A stretch of DNA of 64,000 nucleotides from Pseudodonghicola sp048268305. GTDB taxonomy: Bacteria; Pseudomonadota; Alphaproteobacteria; Rhodobacterales; Rhodobacteraceae. The stretch covers positions 124,001 through 188,000 of the forward strand of contig NZ_JBLWVT010000001.1 of NCBI RefSeq assembly GCF_048268305.1, given 5' to 3'. The notes beneath the pieces are model-generated. The model had not been told where the DNA came from. It did no database searches and worked only from the letters and a program-made list of their open reading frames with translations. Made by a program: the position numbers and the translations under genes. Shown here in pieces: positions 33,891 to 42,230 of this stretch (position 1 is the stretch's first letter; every line of letters begins with the position of its first letter).

Positions 33891-34703
33891 ATGGGCAAGA
33901 TGATTGCCATTGTCATGGCGGCGGTTCTGGGGCTCGCCGGGGCGGCGTCGGCGGACGAGCGTGTGGTCTGCACCCTGGCGCAGGAGATCGGATCGGCCAC
34001 ACCGCTGGTCCGGCAAGGCCAGTGCGATGACAGGATCTCGCCGGCGTCGACATTCAAGGTGGCGATCAGCCTGATGGGGTTCGATGCCGGGATCCTGAGC
34101 ACTCCAGATGTGCCTGAATTGCCCTTCAGGGAAGGCTATGCGGATTGGAACCCGAAGTGGCGGCAGCCGACCACGCCGACAAGCTGGATGCGCGATTCGG
34201 TGGTGTGGTATTCGCAGCGGATAACAGAGCAACTCGGCCCCGATCGCTTCACCGACTATGTCGATGCCTTCGGCTATGGGAATATGGATGTCTCCGGCGA
34301 TGCGGGAAAGGCGAACGGCCTGACCCATGCCTGGCTGAGTTCGTCGCTGCAGATCTCTCCCGCCGAGCAGGTCGCTTTCCTCACCCGCATGATCGGGGGC
34401 AAACTGCCGGTGTCCGCCTTTTCCGTCGATCAGACGAAGGCGCTGATGGACAATGGCGAACAGCCGGGCGGCTGGCATCTCTATGGCAAGACTGGCGCCG
34501 GGTTGCCCTTTGGCGACGACGGCGCCCTGCTCAGGGGGCGGCCGTTCGGCTGGTATGTCGGCTGGGCCGAGAAGAGCGATCGCAGGGTGGTCTTCGCGCG
34601 TCTTGTCCGGTTCGGTGAACGTCCGACTTCCGGCGCTCCGGGGGCGATTGCCCGCAGCGGTCTGGTCACGGTTCTGTTCGGGCCGGAGGGTGCGCTGAAG
34701 TGA
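33891..34703 (+). CDS. Class D (OXA-type) beta-lactamase
   Basis: A 270-residue exported serine beta-lactamase, expected to hydrolyse penicillin-type antibiotics in the periplasm. A signal peptide spans about residues 1-21 (VLGLAGAASA). All class D motifs are present: S53-T-F-K56, S103-V-V105, Y129-G-N131, W148 in GLTHAWLSSSLQISP, and K200-T-G202. Clear Shine-Dalgarno AAGGAG before the ATG. The gene lies just upstream of a damaged LysR gene on the same strand. The variant is chromosomal with normal base composition; no mobile element is near. Spectrum cannot be read from sequence. Confidence 0.93.
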   Translation: MGKMIAIVMAAVLGLAGAASADERVVCTLAQEIGSATPLVRQGQCDDRISPASTFKVAISLMGFDAGILSTPDVPELPFREGYADWNPKWRQPTTPTSWMRDSVVWYSQRITEQLGPDRFTDYVDAFGYGNMDVSGDAGKANGLTHAWLSSSLQISPAEQVAFLTRMIGGKLPVSAFSVDQTKALMDNGEQPGGWHLYGKTGAGLPFGDDGALLRGRPFGWYVGWAEKSDRRVVFARLVRFGERPTSGAPGAIARSGLVTVLFGPEGALK

Positions 34704-34766
34704 GACCGTCTTGACGGGCTGTCATACCCGGATGCCTCCTTGTGCCGGTCAGGGAGTGGCCGGTCG

Positions 34767-35629
34767 ATGAATATCGAGCAGTTGCGGGATTTCCTCTGCG
34801 TGGCGGAGACGCTGAACCTGACGCTGGCGTCCGAGCGGCGCAACACCACCCAATCGAATCTGAGCAAGCGTCTGCGATCGCTGGAAGATTATCTTGGTCG
34901 GCTTCTGGTCGATCGGCGCAGCCGGCCGATCCGTCTGACAAAGGCGGCGAAGACTTCGTGCCGAAGGCCCAGCAGATCCTGGCCGAGATCGACCTGTTCC
35001 GCGGCGCTTCGACGCCCTGGAGCCCGAGCGAGGGCGGCGTGTCCATCGTCATGCCGCACAGTGCGACGGTCACGCTGTTTCCCGAGTTCAAGGAAAGGCT
35101 GTCGCGCCACTTGCCGGGGGTCTATTTCGCGCCGCGGATTGCCAATCACGATATGGCGGCGCGGATGTTGGCGCGGTCCGAGGTCGATCTTGCTCTGGTA
35201 ACCCGCCACCCTCTGGTGCCGATAGATGACGATTTCACCGTGTTCCGCGCGGCAGATATCGGCACGGACAGATTGGTGATCGTAGAGCCGCAGGGCGTGG
35301 GGGATGTCGCATTGCCGCTGCATGTGTCGCATCCGCTGACCTATATTGGCCGGATATGGCGGGCCTGCCGCACCGATCTGCCGGTCACGGAGGAGGTCCC
35401 GCATGGGATGGCTGCCGATATCCGGGCGCATTGCATCGCCGGGCGCGGCCGTGGCGTTCTGCCCGCCTCTCTGATCGAGGCCGATGTTGCGGCGGGGCGG
35501 CTGGCCGTCAGGCCGGCACCCGAGGGGCTGGGCTATACCATCACTCTCGTTTGCGCGCCGCGCGCGTCCCGCCGCGCCAAGCGGATCTGGTCACTTGCCT
35601 CCGAAGGCCTCACCCGGCTGGCAACCTAG
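34767..35629 (+). pseudogene. LysR family regulator broken by a one-base frameshift
   Basis: Residues from the ATG at 34767 read as an intact LysR winged helix (MNIEQLRDFLCVAETLNLTL, SNLSKRLRSLEDYLG, RPIRLTKA). Around 34944-34950 the frame breaks: the family pattern KAGEDF continues only in the -1 frame (GEDFVPKAQQILAEID), which then stays open through the full effector domain to the stop at 35629. Restoring a single G in the GCGGCGAAG stretch would give a normal protein of about 287 residues. Either a real loss, a sequencing error in a G/C-rich run, or programmed slippage. It follows the beta-lactamase gene by 63 bases. Confidence 0.75.
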
Positions 35630-35716
35630 AGGCAGGCCCGCCCGACGGGTGCGACCCGCGTCCGCGAGGCGGTTTTCGCCACGATCGGAGAAGGCGCCGC
35701 CCCGGTCGTCCCAGTA

Positions 35717-35746
35717 CAAAAAAGCCCCCATGCAGAGCACGGGGGC
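35717..35746 (-). terminator. Rho-independent terminator, minus strand
   Basis: On the minus strand GCCCCCGTGC-tct-GCATGGGGGC (ten pairs, one G-T) followed by TTTTTT. It is downstream of the LysR gene that ends at 35784 and in the convergent gap, so it may also stop the opposite strand. Confidence 0.8.
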
Positions 35747-35783
35747 AGGTTATGCCAAGGGCGCAGGCTTCGGCTCAGGCAAA

Positions 35784-36689
35784 TTACCAGTCGGTCGGGC
35801 CTTTCTCGGCGAAGGCGTGGACCAGGAAATCAATGAAGGCGCGAACCTTGGGCTGGGTGAAGCGGCCCGGCGGGTAGACCGCATAGATGCCCTGGGTTTC
35901 CAGCGGCAGCGAGGGCATCGCATCCTCGACCAGCCCCTCCTTCATCGCATGGGCGTAGAGATAGCTGGGCAGATAGGCGATGCCGAGCCCGGAGATGGCG
36001 GCGTTCAGCAGCGATTGACCGTCGTTCACCGACAACCAGCCCGAGGTGCGCACCTGCCGCTTTTCGCCCGAAGGCGCGGTCAGCTTCCAGACGTTGCCGC
36101 TGGACTGGTTGGAATAGTGCAGCAGCTTGTGTTCGTTCAGATCATCGATCTTCTGCGGCCGGCCGTATTTCTGGATATACTCGGGGCTCGCGATCAGCCG
36201 CTTGGTGGTTTCGGTCAGCTTGCGGGCGCGCAGGGTGCTGTCCTCAAGCTCGCCGATCCGGACCGCCATGTCGAACCCTTCCGAGATCAGTTCGACATAG
36301 CGGTTGTTCAGCACCATGTTGACGGTGATGTCGGGAAAATCGGCCAGGAAGTCGGACAGGATCGGCGACAGCAGGTTGACCCCGAAATCGGTGGCGACGG
36401 AAATCCTGAGCAGACCCGAGGGCGCCGATTGCATCGAGGTGACCAGCGCGTCGGCCTCTCCGGCGTCGTTCAGCACCCGGCGGGCGCGATCGTAATAGGC
36501 CAGGCCGATTTCGGTGGGGCTGACCCGGCGGGTGGTGCGGTTCAGCAGCCGCGCCCCCAGCCGTGCCTCAAGGCTCGACACATGCTTGGACACGGCGGAT
36601 TTCGAAATCCCCATCTTCTTGGCCGCATCGGTGAAGCCACCTTGATCCACCACATTGGCGAAGGCTTCCATTTCGGTCAGTCGGTCCAT
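35784..36689 (-). CDS. LysR family transcriptional regulator
   Basis: A 301-residue regulator. N-terminal winged HTH (residues 1-60; MDRLTEMEAFANVVDQGGFTDAAKKMGISKSAVSKHVSSLEARLG) is followed by the linker helix and the two-lobed periplasmic-binding-like effector domain. The start resembles the CrgA/aerobic-type subgroup (MDRLTEMEAF). Its target is not identifiable; no divergent gene is next to its promoter, since the upstream gene lies on the same strand. Convergent with the frameshifted LysR gene. Confidence 0.93.
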   Translation of the reverse strand: MDRLTEMEAFANVVDQGGFTDAAKKMGISKSAVSKHVSSLEARLGARLLNRTTRRVSPTEIGLAYYDRARRVLNDAGEADALVTSMQSAPSGLLRISVATDFGVNLLSPILSDFLADFPDITVNMVLNNRYVELISEGFDMAVRIGELEDSTLRARKLTETTKRLIASPEYIQKYGRPQKIDDLNEHKLLHYSNQSSGNVWKLTAPSGEKRQVRTSGWLSVNDGQSLLNAAISGLGIAYLPSYLYAHAMKEGLVEDAMPSLPLETQGIYAVYPPGRFTQPKVRAFIDFLVHAFAEKGPTDW

Positions 36690-36817
36690 GCCGTCATCCT
36701 CGGTTTCTTGTCTTTCAACCGCTTATCGGGGTCAATCTGGGCAAGAACGGGGCAGGGATGGGATATTCTCGGGAATTTGGCAGGTATCGTGTATAAGTCG
36801 GAAACGACGATTGTGGC

Positions 36818-37525
36818 TCAGCCCCGGGGCTCGGGGCGGGGGAAGGTCTGCGTGAAGGCCTGGGCAAAGGCCATCTCGCCCTGGCGCGTGAAGATGACCG
36901 CGCGACTGTCTTTGGCGCGTCGGGCCCAGCCATTGGCGATGAATTGCGTCAGCAGCGCACGGCCGAGTTGCCCGGCCAGATGCGATTGCCGGGCGCTCCA
37001 GTCCAGACATTCACGGCAAAGCGGCGCGCGGCTGCGGGGCAGGGCGGCGAGATCGACACCCAGACCCGCGACAAAGCCTCGCCCCGAGTCGGTCAGCGCC
37101 AGTTTCTCGTCCTCTCCGGTCACAAACCCGCGGGCGCGCAGGGCGTGGTACATCTGCACCCCCATCTCGCCGGCAAGGTGGTTGTAACAGACCCGGGCGC
37201 GGCGCAGCGCGTCGTCTTTCGGGCCGGTGCGGGTACGCAGGTGGCCATGGCCGGCAGCGAGCCCCATCAGCGCCTCGAGCACCTTGGCGACCTCATCGTC
37301 CGAGAGGGTGAAATAGCGGTGGCGGCCTGATTTGCGCTGGGCGATCAGCCCACCCTCTTCAAGCTTGCGCAGGTGCGACGAGGCAGTGGGCAGGCCGACG
37401 CCCGCCTCGGCCGCCAGTTCGCTGGCGGTCAGGGCCTTGCCGCTCATCAGCGCGGTGAGGATGTTGGCGCGGGCCGGATCACCGATCAGCGCGGCGACGC
37501 GGGCGATGTCTGGACCTTCTTTCAT
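36818..37525 (-). CDS. ArsR-type winged-helix regulator with extra C-terminal domain
   Basis: A 235-residue regulator. The N-terminal domain (about residues 5-85) is ArsR-like: IGDPARANILTALMSGKALTASELA, then LPTASSHLRKLEEGGLIAQRKSGRHRYF. The longer C-terminal part (about 95-235) contains three cysteines (CYNHLAGEMG, LCRECLDW), suggesting a metal or redox sensor, as in some one-component ArsR relatives. A perfect 8-bp inverted repeat overlaps its start codon and faces the divergent NIPSNAP gene, so autoregulation and control of that operon are likely. Confidence 0.88.
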   Translation of the reverse strand: MKEGPDIARVAALIGDPARANILTALMSGKALTASELAAEAGVGLPTASSHLRKLEEGGLIAQRKSGRHRYFTLSDDEVAKVLEALMGLAAGHGHLRTRTGPKDDALRRARVCYNHLAGEMGVQMYHALRARGFVTGEDEKLALTDSGRGFVAGLGVDLAALPRSRAPLCRECLDWSARQSHLAGQLGRALLTQFIANGWARRAKDSRAVIFTRQGEMAFAQAFTQTFPRPEPRG

Positions 37526-37547
37526 GCTTCGATCATGGGCGAAGCAT
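37524..37547. promoter_or_regulatory. Operator-like palindrome at the ArsR start codon
   Basis: ATGCTTCG-atcatggg-CGAAGCAT: two perfect 8-bp arms 8 bases apart, in the 73-base divergent gap between the ArsR gene and the NIPSNAP gene. The left arm contains the last bases of the ArsR start codon. Confidence 0.65.
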
Positions 37548-37598
37548 AAGCGCGGTGCAAGCGGTTAGAAGGGGGCATTCAGACCAAGGAGAAAGCCC

Positions 37599-37916
37599 AT
37601 GCTGACCTGCGTGATCCGTTATCAGATCGACCCGACCAAACACGACCAGTTTCGCCAGTACGCCCGCACCTGGGGGCAGGCGATCCCGCGCAATGGCGCC
37701 GACCTGATCGGCTATTTCGCGCCGCATGAAGGATCGAGCACGCTGGCCTATGGCATTTACAACATCGAGAGCCTGGCGGCCTATGAGGCCTATCGCGCCC
37801 GGCTGGCCGCCGATCCGCTGGGTCGGGAGAATTATCTTTTCGCCCAGAAGGAACGCTTCATCTTGCGCGAGGACCGATGCTTCCTGAAACTCGCCTCGGG
37901 AGGACCGGCAACATGA
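37599..37916 (+). CDS. NIPSNAP family protein
   Basis: A 105-residue dimeric alpha-beta barrel protein. It begins MLTCVIRYQIDPTKHDQFRQYARTW and has the typical GADLIGYFAPHEG middle. Function not established; such proteins are often paired with ABM-domain monooxygenases. Strong Shine-Dalgarno AAGGAG. It overlaps the next gene by ATGA and is divergent from the ArsR regulator. Confidence 0.85.
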   Translation: MLTCVIRYQIDPTKHDQFRQYARTWGQAIPRNGADLIGYFAPHEGSSTLAYGIYNIESLAAYEAYRARLAADPLGRENYLFAQKERFILREDRCFLKLASGGPAT

Positions 37917-38260
37917 TCGCAGTGATTTTCGAGGTGGAACCGATGGAGGGCCGCGCCCCGGCCTATCTGGATATCGCGGCCGAGATGCGGCCTCTGGCCG
38001 AGGCGATCGAGGGCTTCATCTCGGTCGAGCGGTTCGAAAGCCTGACCCAGCCCGGCAAGCTTCTGTCGCTGTCCTTCTGGGAAGATGAGGCGGCGGTGGA
38101 GCGCTGGCGGGCGCTTGCGGCACATCGCGCGGCGCAGGCGAAGGGACGGGGCGGGTTGTTTCGCGACTATCGGTTGCGGGTCGCCCATGTGCTGCGCGAT
38201 TACGGCATGACCGAGCGGGCAGAGGCCCCCGCGGACAGCCGCGCGGCGCATGGGGAATAG
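37913..38260 (+). CDS. Antibiotic biosynthesis monooxygenase (ABM) domain protein
   Basis: A 115-residue ferredoxin-like-fold protein. It begins MIAVIFEVEPMEGRAPAYLDIAAEM and has SVERFESLTQPGKLLSLSFWEDE, typical of small ABM monooxygenases. Probably oxidises a small, perhaps aromatic, compound without a cofactor, or acts as a heme-degrading-type dimer; not proven. Second gene of the putative ArsR-controlled pair. The stop codon touches a repeat stem-loop. Confidence 0.82.
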   Translation: MIAVIFEVEPMEGRAPAYLDIAAEMRPLAEAIEGFISVERFESLTQPGKLLSLSFWEDEAAVERWRALAAHRAAQAKGRGGLFRDYRLRVAHVLRDYGMTERAEAPADSRAAHGE

Positions 38261-38322
38261 GGGGCTCTGCCCCCACGGCCTGCGGCCGTTCCCCCGGGAT
38301 ATTTGCAGCTAGAAAAAGGGGG
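38260..38322. repeat. Dispersed intergenic repeat, copy 2, module A
   Basis: Stem-loop GGGGGC-tct-GCCCCC (38260-38274) starts on the last base of the ABM stop codon, followed by a C-rich link, GGGATATTTGCAGCTAG and an A-tract then G-tract. Same module order as copies at 5084, 49114 and 56944. Confidence 0.85.
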
Positions 38323-38336
38323 GTGAGCGGCGCCCG

Positions 38337-38480
38337 GAAAACAGTCCAGTGGACTGTTTTCAGCCGCGAACGGGCGTAGCCCCGGGAAGGCGCAGGGACA
38401 AACAGTCCAGTGGACTGTTTTCAGCCGCGAACGGGCGTAGCCCCGGAAGGCGCAGGGACAAACGGTCCACTGGACGGTTC
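38337..38480. repeat. Tandem 60/61-bp units carrying a long palindrome (module B)
   Basis: The palindrome GAAAACAGTCC-agt-GGACTGTTTTC (38337-38361) is followed by about 40 bases ending GGGACAA, and the whole unit repeats: unit 1 at 38341-38401, unit 2 at 38402-38461 (one G fewer), then a diverged third start at 38462. A single copy of the same unit occurs at 57023. No spacers, so not CRISPR. Confidence 0.85.
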
Positions 38481-38485
38481 GGCGG

Positions 38486-38512
38486 GGAAACTCTCCCCCC
38501 GGGAGAGTTTCC
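38486..38512. repeat. Perfect 12-bp inverted repeat
   Basis: GGAAACTCTCCC-ccc-GGGAGAGTTTCC, directly after the tandem units. Could be a terminator-like element or another module of the repeat; there is no T-tract. The remaining gap to the fadH-like stop at 38619 (about 100 bases) shows nothing else. Confidence 0.6.
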
Positions 38513-38618
38513 TGATCCGCCGCACTCAGCCGCGACCGGGCGGAGTCCCGGGGAGGCTCCCAGGCCACGGCGATGGCCAGGGAGGGCCGCGCCTCGACCG
38601 GTTTTTGCCTCGCGCGGA

Positions 38619-40643
38619 TCAGAGCGCGGCGGCGAGCCTTGTGCCTTGGTCGATCGCCCGTTTGGCGTCCAGTTCGGCCGCCACATCGGCACCGCCGATC
38701 ACATGGGCGGCGATGCCCTTTTCCGCCAGCGCCTCGGCGAGGCTGCGCTCCGACACTTGGCCCGCGCAGAGCACCACGGTATCTGCGGCGATCAACGTGG
38801 GGTTCTCCCGCGCCTCGCCGAAGGAGACATGCAGACCGTCTGCGTCGATCTTCTCGTAATTCACGCCGCCGACGAAATTGACCCCCTTCATCTTCAGCGT
38901 GGCGCGGTGGATCCAGCCGGTGGTCTTGCCGAGCCCCTTGCCATGCGCCTGTTTCTTGCGCTGCAGCAGCGTCACCTGCCGCGCCGGCGCCGCCGGTTGC
39001 GGCCCCTCGGGGGCGAGGCCGGAGCGGTGTTTGGCGGGGTCGGTGACCCCCCATTCGGTCATCCAGGCCGGCAGGTCGGTGGCGGGGCTGTGGTCTTCGA
39101 ACAGGAATTCCGAGACGTCGAAGCCGATGCCGCCGGCGCCGATCACCGCGACCGATCTGCCAACCGGGGCCTTGTCGCGCAGCACCTCGATATAGCTGAG
39201 CACATTGGCGCCATCCTCGCCGGGGATCCCCGGATCGCGCGGGGTGACGCCGGTGGCGATCACCACCTCGTCGAAGCCGGTCAGATCCGCCGCCGTGACC
39301 TGTCGCCCCAGTTCGACCGTGATGCCGGAGGTCGCGAGCATGGTCTTGTACCAGTCGACCAGCCCCCGGAACTCTTCCTTGCCAGGCACCTGCTTGGCCA
39401 TGTTGAGCTGGCCGCCGACCTCTTCCGCCTTGTCGAAGAGCGTGACCTCATGGCCCCGCTCCGCCGCTGCCAGCGCGGTGGAGAGCCCGGCGGGGCCGGC
39501 GCCGACCACCGCGATGGTCTTGGGCGCTGCGGTCTTCTCCAGCACCAGCTCGGTCTCGTTGCAGGCGCGCGGGTTGACCAGGCAGGAGGTCAGCTTGCCG
39601 CCGAAGGTGTGGTCCAGACAGGCCTGATTGCAGGCGATGCAGGGGGCAATGGTCGCCGCGGCGCCCGCCGCCGCCTTGGCGACGAAATGCGAATCGGCCA
39701 GCATCGGGCGCGCCATCGACACCATGTCGGCGCAACCCTCGGCCAGAACCTGCTCGGCCACGGCTGGGGTATTGATCCGGTTCGAGGTGATCAGCGGCAC
39801 CGACACCTTGCCCATCAGCTTCTTGGTCACCCAGGCGAAGGCCGCACGCGGCACCGAGGTGGCGATGGTGGGGATGCGCGCCTCGTGCCAGCCGATGCCG
39901 GTGTTGATGAGGGTGGCGCCGGCCTTTTCGATCTCCCGCGCCAGTTGCACCACCTCGTCATGGGTGGAGCCGTCGGGCACCAGGTCGATCATCGACAGTC
40001 GATAGATGATGATGAAGTCGGGGCCGACGGCCTCCCGCGTGCGGCGGACGATCTCGATCGGCAGGCGCATGCGGTTCTCATACGAGCCGCCCCAGCGATC
40101 CGTGCGCTTGTTGGTATGGGTGACGAGGAACTGGTTGATGAAATAGCCCTCGGATCCCATCACCTCGACCCCGTCATAGCCGGCCTTCTGCGCCAGCACG
40201 GCGGCCTGCACGAAATCGGCGATCTGTTTCTCGATCCCCTCCTCGTCCAGCTCGTTCGGCGGGAAGGGGGAGATCGGCGATTTCACCGGGCTGGGCGCCA
40301 CGCATTTCGGCCCGAAGGCATAGCGACCCGCATGCAGGATCTGCATGGCGATCTTGCCGCCGGCCTGATGCACGCGATCCGTCACGATGGCATGATTGGC
40401 GACATCCTTGTCGCTGACCATCATCGCCGCGCCAGGGGCAACCGAGCCCTCGAGGTTCGGGCCGATGCCGCCGGTCACCATCAGCGCCACGCCGCCACGG
40501 GCGCGTTCGGCATAGAATTCGGCGACGCGGTTCCAATCACCGGTCTCTTCCAGCCCGGTGTGCATGGAGCCCATCAGCACGCGGTTCTTCAATGTGGTGA
40601 AGCCCAGATCCAGCGGCGCCAGAAGATGTGGGTACTCGGTCAT
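38619..40643 (-). CDS. NADPH-dependent 2,4-dienoyl-CoA reductase (FadH-like, OYE family)
   Basis: A 674-residue flavo-iron-sulfur enzyme. The N-terminal TIM barrel (about residues 1-370) is of the Old Yellow Enzyme type; the 4Fe-4S site is in CIACNQACLDHTFGGK...CLVNPRACNE with the Cys-x2-Cys-x3-Cys-x11-Cys spacing. FAD/NADPH domains follow (VVGAGPAGLSTALAAAERGH and VIGAGGIGFDVSE). It would reduce 2,4-dienoyl-CoA during beta-oxidation of polyunsaturated fatty acids, in the cytosol. No other fatty-acid genes adjoin it. Confidence 0.92.
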   Translation of the reverse strand: MTEYPHLLAPLDLGFTTLKNRVLMGSMHTGLEETGDWNRVAEFYAERARGGVALMVTGGIGPNLEGSVAPGAAMMVSDKDVANHAIVTDRVHQAGGKIAMQILHAGRYAFGPKCVAPSPVKSPISPFPPNELDEEGIEKQIADFVQAAVLAQKAGYDGVEVMGSEGYFINQFLVTHTNKRTDRWGGSYENRMRLPIEIVRRTREAVGPDFIIIYRLSMIDLVPDGSTHDEVVQLAREIEKAGATLINTGIGWHEARIPTIATSVPRAAFAWVTKKLMGKVSVPLITSNRINTPAVAEQVLAEGCADMVSMARPMLADSHFVAKAAAGAAATIAPCIACNQACLDHTFGGKLTSCLVNPRACNETELVLEKTAAPKTIAVVGAGPAGLSTALAAAERGHEVTLFDKAEEVGGQLNMAKQVPGKEEFRGLVDWYKTMLATSGITVELGRQVTAADLTGFDEVVIATGVTPRDPGIPGEDGANVLSYIEVLRDKAPVGRSVAVIGAGGIGFDVSEFLFEDHSPATDLPAWMTEWGVTDPAKHRSGLAPEGPQPAAPARQVTLLQRKKQAHGKGLGKTTGWIHRATLKMKGVNFVGGVNYEKIDADGLHVSFGEARENPTLIAADTVVLCAGQVSERSLAEALAEKGIAAHVIGGADVAAELDAKRAIDQGTRLAAAL

Positions 40644-40774
40644 ATCAGCCCTCCCTTAGCTGGCGGCAGAATTGCCGCATTCGGGATATCTGTCACGCCT
40701 GAACCCTGCGTCAGCGGCTTGCGCCCGGCGATGCAGGCGCTAGACAGAGGGGGCCCAGCGAAAGGAACCGCGTC

Positions 40775-41260
40775 ATGACCCCTGAAGAGATCGCCAAGCT
40801 GCCCTATCGCCACTGCGTCGGCGTCATGCTGCTGAACGCCGAGGGGAATGTTTTCGTCGGCCAGCGCAATGACCGCAATGAGGATGCCTGGCAGATGCCG
40901 CAGGGGGGCGTCGACAAGGGCGAAGCGCCGCGCGATGCTGCCCTGCGCGAGCTTTGGGAAGAGACCGGGGTGACCGCCGATCTGGTGGAGATCGTGGCGG
41001 AGACCGCCTCCTGGCTGCCCTATGATCTGCCGCATGATCTGGTGCCGCATATCTGGAAGGGCCGTTATCGCGGGCAGGAGCAGAAATGGTTCCTGATGCG
41101 CTTCCTCGGGACTGACGATCAGGTGAATATCGAAACCGAACACCCGGAATTCAGCACCTGGCGCTGGCAGGAGCCGGAGCATCTGGTCGATCGCATCGTG
41201 CCGTTCAAGCGCGCGGTCTATGAGCGGGTGGTCGCCGAGTTCGCGCCCTATCTGCGCTGA
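40775..41260 (+). CDS. rppH: RNA pyrophosphohydrolase
   Basis: A 161-residue Nudix hydrolase that removes pyrophosphate from 5'-triphosphate RNA ends and starts decay (also acts on dinucleoside polyphosphates). It begins LPYRHCVGVMLLN and carries a complete Nudix box GGVDKGEAPRDAALRELWEE followed by TGV. The domain length matches the family. Single gene, divergent from fadH-like. Confidence 0.94.
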   Translation: MTPEEIAKLPYRHCVGVMLLNAEGNVFVGQRNDRNEDAWQMPQGGVDKGEAPRDAALRELWEETGVTADLVEIVAETASWLPYDLPHDLVPHIWKGRYRGQEQKWFLMRFLGTDDQVNIETEHPEFSTWRWQEPEHLVDRIVPFKRAVYERVVAEFAPYLR

Positions 41261-41327
41261 TCGCCCTTTGCGCGCCCCGGGGCTGGCGTTACCTTCGGCG
41301 ATGACCCAGTCCCGAAGGGAGGCCCCG

Positions 41328-41522
41328 ATGCGTCTCTGCCTTGTCCTGATGATCCCCGCGTTTTGTCTGGCGGCCTGCACCGGCTGCGAGCCGGCGCGGC
41401 CGGACGTGACCGTTGGTGTCGGCGTGGGCACCAGCGGGACGCATTCCGATCTGTCTGTCGGTCAAAGCTGCGGCCCGATGCATGTGCGGGTCGGCACCGG
41501 TGGCATGGGGCTGGCGCTTTAG
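41328..41522 (+). CDS. Small putative lipoprotein
   Basis: A 64-residue protein with a signal peptide ending in lipobox CLAAC (Cys17). The mature part is short and rich in Gly/Val/Ser (VGVGVGTSGTHSDLSVGQ) with two further cysteines. GGGAGG precedes the ATG. No family recognised. Small lipoproteins of this type are common after rppH-like genes only by chance; co-transcription with rppH is possible. Confidence 0.75.
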   Translation: MRLCLVLMIPAFCLAACTGCEPARPDVTVGVGVGTSGTHSDLSVGQSCGPMHVRVGTGGMGLAL

Positions 41523-41552
41523 GCGGGCGTTGCACGGAGGTCGCGTGCGGGA

Positions 41553-41585
41553 GCCTCCGGCGGGGATATTTTGAGCTAGAAAAAG
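41553..41585. repeat. Dispersed intergenic repeat, copy 3 (short form)
   Basis: 33 bases identical to 5102-5134 (GGGGATATTTTGAGCTAG core), 30 bases after the lipoprotein stop and between convergent genes. Its stem-loop is not clear here, and the long palindrome is absent. Confidence 0.85.
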
Positions 41586-41630
41586 ACCGGGGGCCGGCCG
41601 CCAGCCTGTCGCGGGGCGGCGGCGCCGGGA

Positions 41631-42230
41631 TCAGCCTTCGAAGATCGGTATCCGGGGCGCGGCGTCGCGCGGCAATTCGCCGGTCAGTCGCGGGTCCGGC
41701 GTGATCTCGATCTGCTGCCGGGTGGGGGTGAAGCCGCTGCGCAGATAGAAGCTCAGCGCGGCGGGGCTGTCGAGCGTGCAGGTATGGACGTGGAACCGGG
41801 CGATCGGTCGGGCCCAGGCGCGGGCGATGGCCTGGTTCATCAGCAGCCGCCCGGCGCCCGAGCCGATCAGCGCGTCGGTCAGGCCGAAGAAGGCCAGTTC
41901 GCATTCGCCCTCGTGCCGGAAGTCGAGTTCCAAGAGCCCCTCGGCGCGGCCATCCTTTTCCAGCGCCCAGATCTCGACATCGGGGTCGGTCAGGATGGCA
42001 ACCAGTTCCGCCGTCTCCATCCGCAGGCGCGAGAACCACAGCCAATCGGCCCCGACCCGGGTGTAGAGGTCGCGGTACCAGTCGACTCCCGGGATTTCGA
42101 TCCGGCGCAGGATGAGACCCTCGGGCAGGGGGACCGGGCGTTCGGCGGCGGGGGCGCGCATCTCAAGATGCGTCACCACCGTGGTCAGCATGCCCGGGGG
42201 CACCTCGTGGAAACCCGCCGCCAGAGCCAT
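41631..42230 (-). CDS. GNAT family N-acetyltransferase
   Basis: A 199-residue GNAT protein. The acetyl-CoA loop is in LTDALIGSGAGRLLMNQAIARAW and the C-terminal strand HVHTCTLDSPAALSFYLRSGF. The acceptor is unknown. The ATG shares one base with the adenosine kinase stop (TGATG); it is the last gene of nth-adk-GNAT. Confidence 0.88.
   Translation of the reverse strand: MALAAGFHEVPPGMLTTVVTHLEMRAPAAERPVPLPEGLILRRIEIPGVDWYRDLYTRVGADWLWFSRLRMETAELVAILTDPDVEIWALEKDGRAEGLLELDFRHEGECELAFFGLTDALIGSGAGRLLMNQAIARAWARPIARFHVHTCTLDSPAALSFYLRSGFTPTRQQIEITPDPRLTGELPRDAAPRIPIFEG

Noticed and set aside
34740..35201. Short LysR as an intact DNA-binding-only protein
   Set aside because: After the break the translation is Arg/Ser-rich nonsense while the real effector domain continues in the next frame.
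35484..37187. A 567-codon plus-strand frame across two regulator genes
   Set aside because: It runs antisense to both regulator genes and their gap; no motif or start signal.
38341..38480. CRISPR-like tandem array
   Set aside because: Units follow each other directly without spacers, number only two to three, and no cas genes are present.
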